NCBI GenBank assembly: GCA_045577455.1
Contig: JAZNIJ010000211.1
Location: 1 to 64,000, forward strand
Direction of reading: 5' to 3'
Length of the DNA: 64,000 nt
From: SIG653 sp045577455
GTDB lineage: Bacteria > Bacillota > Clostridia > Oscillospirales > CAG-382
This document shows positions 60,870 through 64,000 of this stretch, in pieces (position 1 is the stretch's first letter; each line of letters begins with the position of its first letter). Position numbers and translations under genes: made by a program. The notes under the pieces were generated by a model. The model worked only from the letters and a program-made list of their open reading frames with translations, searched no databases and was not told the origin of the DNA.

Positions 60870-63345
60870 AAATGAAGCTATCTGCTTCTGGTCTATGAGC
60901 GGTGAGGAGGCGCTGAGAGAAACGGAAAGTAATATCAGTGGTTTAACATCGGAGGAGTCAGAAAAACGGCTTCTGGAAAATGGAAAAAACACATTTGAAA
61001 CAGGAAAAAAGAAAGGATTTTTCAGAAAAATAATATCTCAACTTTCTGATAAAATGATAATAATATTGCTTTTGTCGGCATTTATATCTTTTGGAGCATC
61101 ATATTATAGCGGAGAAAAGGATTTTGATTGGGTAACAATTCTTATAATTGTTGGGGTGAATTCCATAATCGGTGCATTTCAGGAGAGCAAGGCAGAGCGT
61201 GCAATGGAAGCGCTAAAAAAAATAACTGCACCTGAAGCATTGGTTTTGAGAAATAATGAAAAAATAAAAATTCATTCATCGGATATTGTTGTTGGAGATA
61301 TTGTTATTATAGAGAAAGGATGTGTTGTTCCTGCTGATATGCGTCTTATAAAGGGTGAATTTATCAGCGTTGACGAATCGTCCCTTACGGGAGAATCTGC
61401 AGAGGCGCAAAAAGACCCTTTTTGTGTTTGCGAAAATGATACTCATATATCTGATATGAAAAATATGCTTTGGTCGGGTTGCCCTGTGCTTTCGGGAAGC
61501 GGACAGGGCGTTGTTACTGCAACGGGTATAAATAGTCGTGTGGGAACAATCGCGTATTCTCTTTCAAATTCGGAAAAAGAGAAAACACCATTACAGAAGA
61601 AGCTGGCTTCTGTTTCAACGGTGCTTGGAAACGGAGCATTGATAATTTGCGCTTTAATTTTTGTTTTTTCCCTTATAAAAAAACTTCCTGCCGCAGAAAT
61701 GTTTTTAACTTCAGTAAGTCTTGCGGTTGCGGCAATTCCCGAGGGGTTGCCTGCTATAGTAACTGTTGTGCTGAGTCTTGGTATGCAAAGAATGGCAAAA
61801 AAGAAAGCGGTTGTAAAATCCCTTCCTGCCGTCGAAACTCTGGGATGTGCAGAAATAATTTGTACTGATAAAACAGGAACGATAACTAAAAACAAAATGA
61901 CGGTTGTTGAGGAGGTTGGAGATAGTGAAATGATACATAAAATATCAATTCTTTGCAATGACTTTTCTTCTCCAACGGAAAATGCACTTTTGGAAAGGGC
62001 AAAAAGCTGCGGAGTTTTCGAGACGTTGCTTTCTGAATATGAGAGGGTTTCCCAAATCCCTTTTGATTCAGCAAAAAAATATATGCTTACGGTACATAAG
62101 CATAAGGGGGGATATTTCGTTTCTGTTAAAGGCGCTCCCGAAGCTGTTGAGGGTTTTTGCAAGTTATCTTTCGGGGATTCGGAAAGAAAAATGGCGGAAA
62201 AAGCGTTGCGAGTTATGGCATTTGCTTATGGAGAAACTCGTACAGAGCCAAATTTGAAAAACTTGAAAAGCATAAAATTTTACCCTGCAGGACTTTCAGG
62301 AATAAAAGACCCACCAAAAGAGGGAGTTAAAGAGGCAGTTGCAAGGTGCAGAAGCGCAGGAATTAAAACCGTTATGATAACGGGAGACCATCCTGATACA
62401 GCACGCGCTGTTGCCGAGGAAGTGGGGTTCCCTGCGCCTGTTGTGTTAACAGAAAAACAGCTTTCCCATCTTTCGGAGGGGGAGCTTGAAAAGGAAATTT
62501 TAAAAGGAAATGTTTTCGCAAGGGTAACACCTGAATTTAAGGTTAAGGTAGTTAATGCATACAAAAAAGCAGGGTTTACCGTTGCGATGACGGGGGATGG
62601 GGTTAATGATGCCCCCGCCTTAAAGGCAAGTGATATAGGATGTGCTATGGGAATAAGTGGGACAGAGGTTGCAAAGGAGGCGGCTGATATTGTTCTCACT
62701 GACGATAATTTTGTAACTGTTGTTGATGCCGTTGAAGAAGGTCGTGGTATTTATGAGAATATACGCAAAAGTGTTCACTTCTTGCTTTCGTGTAATATTG
62801 GAGAAATTTTGGTTGTGCTATGTGCAATTCTTGCATCATTACCTTCACCTCTTGCGGCAATACAGCTGCTTTGGGTTAATCTTGTAACAGATTCTCTGCC
62901 TGCAATTGCTTTGGGAATGGAAAAAGCTCCCAAAAACATAATGAAAAAACGCCCCGTCAAACAGAAAGAAGGTATCTTTTCCGATGGAATGGGGGCAGAA
63001 ATTGTGTTTGGGGGAGTGATTATTGGCATACTTTCGCTTGCTGCGTATATTATCGGTGCGAGAATCGGAGGGCATATTACGGGTAGAACGATGTCTTTCG
63101 CTGTTCTGTCTCTTTCTCAGCTTTTCCATTCCTTTAATATGAGAGAGGGTTCTGTTTTTTCAAATGTATACTTGCTCGGTGCGTTTTTTGTCTGTTCGGC
63201 TTTGCAGCTTTCGGTTATCCTTGTTCCAAATTTTCGCCCCGTGTTTAAAACTGTACCACTTGGAAAAAGTGAATGGTGGCTCGTTGGTATATTATCTGCA
63301 TTGTCATTGGTAATCGGTAAAATTTGCAAAGCATTGAGGAAGTAA
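60856..63345 (+). CDS. Calcium-transporting P-type ATPase
   Basis: The 829-aa protein is a P2A-type cation pump. It shows TGESAEAQK (actuator), PEGLPAIV in helix M4, CTDKTGTITK with the phosphorylated D338, a nucleotide domain with KGAPEAVE, GDGVNDAPALK, and NLVTDSLPAIALG in M6 with the Ca-site Asn and Asp. These residues favour calcium export. The ATG at 60856 follows GGAAGGAG and lies within the symporter gene, so the two are translationally coupled. Confidence 0.94.
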   Translation: MKEDKNEAICFWSMSGEEALRETESNISGLTSEESEKRLLENGKNTFETGKKKGFFRKIISQLSDKMIIILLLSAFISFGASYYSGEKDFDWVTILIIVGVNSIIGAFQESKAERAMEALKKITAPEALVLRNNEKIKIHSSDIVVGDIVIIEKGCVVPADMRLIKGEFISVDESSLTGESAEAQKDPFCVCENDTHISDMKNMLWSGCPVLSGSGQGVVTATGINSRVGTIAYSLSNSEKEKTPLQKKLASVSTVLGNGALIICALIFVFSLIKKLPAAEMFLTSVSLAVAAIPEGLPAIVTVVLSLGMQRMAKKKAVVKSLPAVETLGCAEIICTDKTGTITKNKMTVVEEVGDSEMIHKISILCNDFSSPTENALLERAKSCGVFETLLSEYERVSQIPFDSAKKYMLTVHKHKGGYFVSVKGAPEAVEGFCKLSFGDSERKMAEKALRVMAFAYGETRTEPNLKNLKSIKFYPAGLSGIKDPPKEGVKEAVARCRSAGIKTVMITGDHPDTARAVAEEVGFPAPVVLTEKQLSHLSEGELEKEILKGNVFARVTPEFKVKVVNAYKKAGFTVAMTGDGVNDAPALKASDIGCAMGISGTEVAKEAADIVLTDDNFVTVVDAVEEGRGIYENIRKSVHFLLSCNIGEILVVLCAILASLPSPLAAIQLLWVNLVTDSLPAIALGMEKAPKNIMKKRPVKQKEGIFSDGMGAEIVFGGVIIGILSLAAYIIGARIGGHITGRTMSFAVLSLSQLFHSFNMREGSVFSNVYLLGAFFVCSALQLSVILVPNFRPVFKTVPLGKSEWWLVGILSALSLVIGKICKALRK

Positions 63346-63547
63346 TTTGTGTAAATAAGTAAAATAAAAGTGGTTGAGCTGATGCATACTATTTGAAGGC
63401 GGGATATAGCCATTTTGAGCATACCTTGAATTTGACCCACATCAATTGCTATATAAAACAAAAACGAAAATGGCTCTGACCAAAAACGGTCAGAGCCTAA
63501 TTTCATGCTTTTGGGGGCATTTGGGATAAATCCCTTAAAAATGCCAA
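63346..63547. terminator. Convergent terminator region (stem 63472-63497)
   Basis: GGCTCTGACC (472-481) pairs with GGTCAGAGCC (488-497). On the minus strand the stem is followed by ATTTTCGTTTTTGTTTT, a good terminator for rpmE; it may also end the ATPase transcript. Confidence 0.8.
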
Positions 63548-63748
63548 TTACTGAAGATTGTACTTCTTCTTGAATTTATCAACTCTACCACCGGCATCAA
63601 CAAACTTCTGTTTTCCGGTATAGAAAGGATGGCATTTTGAGCAGATATCCACTTTAAGGTTTTCTTTAGTGGAAAGAGTTTTGAACTCTTCGCCGCAAGC
63701 ACAACGAACCGTAACTTCTTTGAGAACGGGATGGATTCCTTCTTTCAT
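63548..63748 (-). CDS. rpmE: 50S ribosomal protein L31 (zinc-binding type)
   Basis: L31 bridges the ribosomal subunits. The 66-aa product has the zinc ligands CACGEEF and CSKCHPFYTG, so it is the C+ form that is used when zinc is sufficient. The ATG at 63748 follows GAGGAAA; a TTG one codon upstream is less likely. Confidence 0.96.
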   Translation of the reverse strand: MKEGIHPVLKEVTVRCACGEEFKTLSTKENLKVDICSKCHPFYTGKQKFVDAGGRVDKFKKKYNLQ

Positions 63749-63795
63749 CAACTTTTCCTCACTTTCAAGTTAAATCTTTTTTCAATGCAAGTGTT

Positions 63796-63824
63796 AGTAT
63801 AACATTGTTTTTTTAAAAAATCAA
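63796..63824 (-). promoter_or_regulatory. Promoter of rpmE
   Basis: On the minus strand TTGATT (63824-63819), 17 bp, TATACT (63801-63796). Confidence 0.7.
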
Positions 63825-64000
63825 TAGCTTTTAGAAAAAAATATTGAATTTATAGGAAAAATATCGTTAAAAAAGCGTTAATTGACCTTTTTAAAAAGAA
63901 AAAATAGCGTTTTTGATGGATTTATATGTCTTCATCCTTAAGAAATTGCAACATTGTAATTTTAAAATACAGATAAATAAATATCGGTTTTGGAAATATT
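63825..64000. other. AT-rich end of the window
   Basis: No gene, terminator or repeat was recognised in these last bases. Confidence 0.5.

Noticed and set aside
61443..62162. 239-aa minus-strand frame inside the calcium pump gene
   Set aside because: Antisense shadow of a conserved P-type ATPase; no RBS and no family motif.

Overview
The window looks like chromosomal DNA of an AT-rich, endospore-forming, Gram-positive anaerobe of the class Clostridia. Sporulation genes are spread through it: a spoIIR homologue, a pro-sigma-K gene (sigK), a SipL-like DUF3794/LysM protein, and a CotF-type coat protein with a small partner. It also has AddAB instead of RecBCD, a sortase, RNase Y, FeoAB, DivIVA, and strong AGGAGG-type ribosome binding sites. 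Family or genus cannot be fixed from sequence reading alone; a gut-type Clostridia relative is an inference.

Region 1 (1-17.3 kb) is almost entirely minus strand. Read right to left it holds a secreted small protein, a sortase, an unknown membrane protein, ispE, spoIIR, addB, addA, a NagZ-type lipoprotein, ftsK/spoIIIE, a small lipoprotein and uppP, with several ATGA or TAATG overlaps and a terminator at 61-98. Region 2 (17.5-30.2 kb) begins with a nucleotidyltransferase/phosphomannomutase-like fusion on the minus strand. Plus-strand genes follow: ribF, a carboxypeptidase-like protein lacking its catalytic serine, secG with a long acidic tail, an RNase R-like protein lacking its catalytic aspartates, a solute-binding lipoprotein, pgk, tpiA and a large lectin/discoidin-like surface protein. 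Region 3 (30.5-33.4 kb, minus) is yajC, ymdB and rny. Region 4 (33.6-44.7 kb, mostly plus) has a cysteine desulfurase, a single-chain permease-ATPase ABC transporter, a SanA-like protein, a beta-lactamase-family lipoprotein, the small coat pair, an MBL hydrolase, a second discoidin-like surface protein, and a metal-regulated feoA-feoB cluster with two matching 16-bp operators.

Region 5 (44.8-52.2 kb) has an Ig-like surface protein, ung, maf, a DUF368 lipid-carrier transporter, serS, two small membrane proteins and intact sigK. Between sigK and tRNA-Leu(GAG) lies an accessory islet (about 52.2-55.0 kb): a tyrosine recombinase interrupted by a stop codon just before its catalytic tyrosine, a 53-aa companion, a perfect 33-bp inverted repeat, and unrecognised small genes, one apparently using a non-standard start codon. 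Region 6 (55.5-64 kb) carries a small membrane protein, the sipL-like gene behind an RBS-sequestering hairpin, a PepV-type dipeptidase, a DivIVA-like protein, an AGCS symporter overlapping a calcium P-type ATPase, and rpmE.

The main themes are envelope building and secretion (uppP, DUF368, SecG, YajC, sortase, surface proteins), sporulation, DNA repair (AddAB, Ung) and core glycolysis. No complete new multi-gene system can be demonstrated. The strongest unusual signals are the two adjacent-region pseudoenzymes near secG, the broken recombinase islet, and the hairpin over the sipL ribosome binding site.
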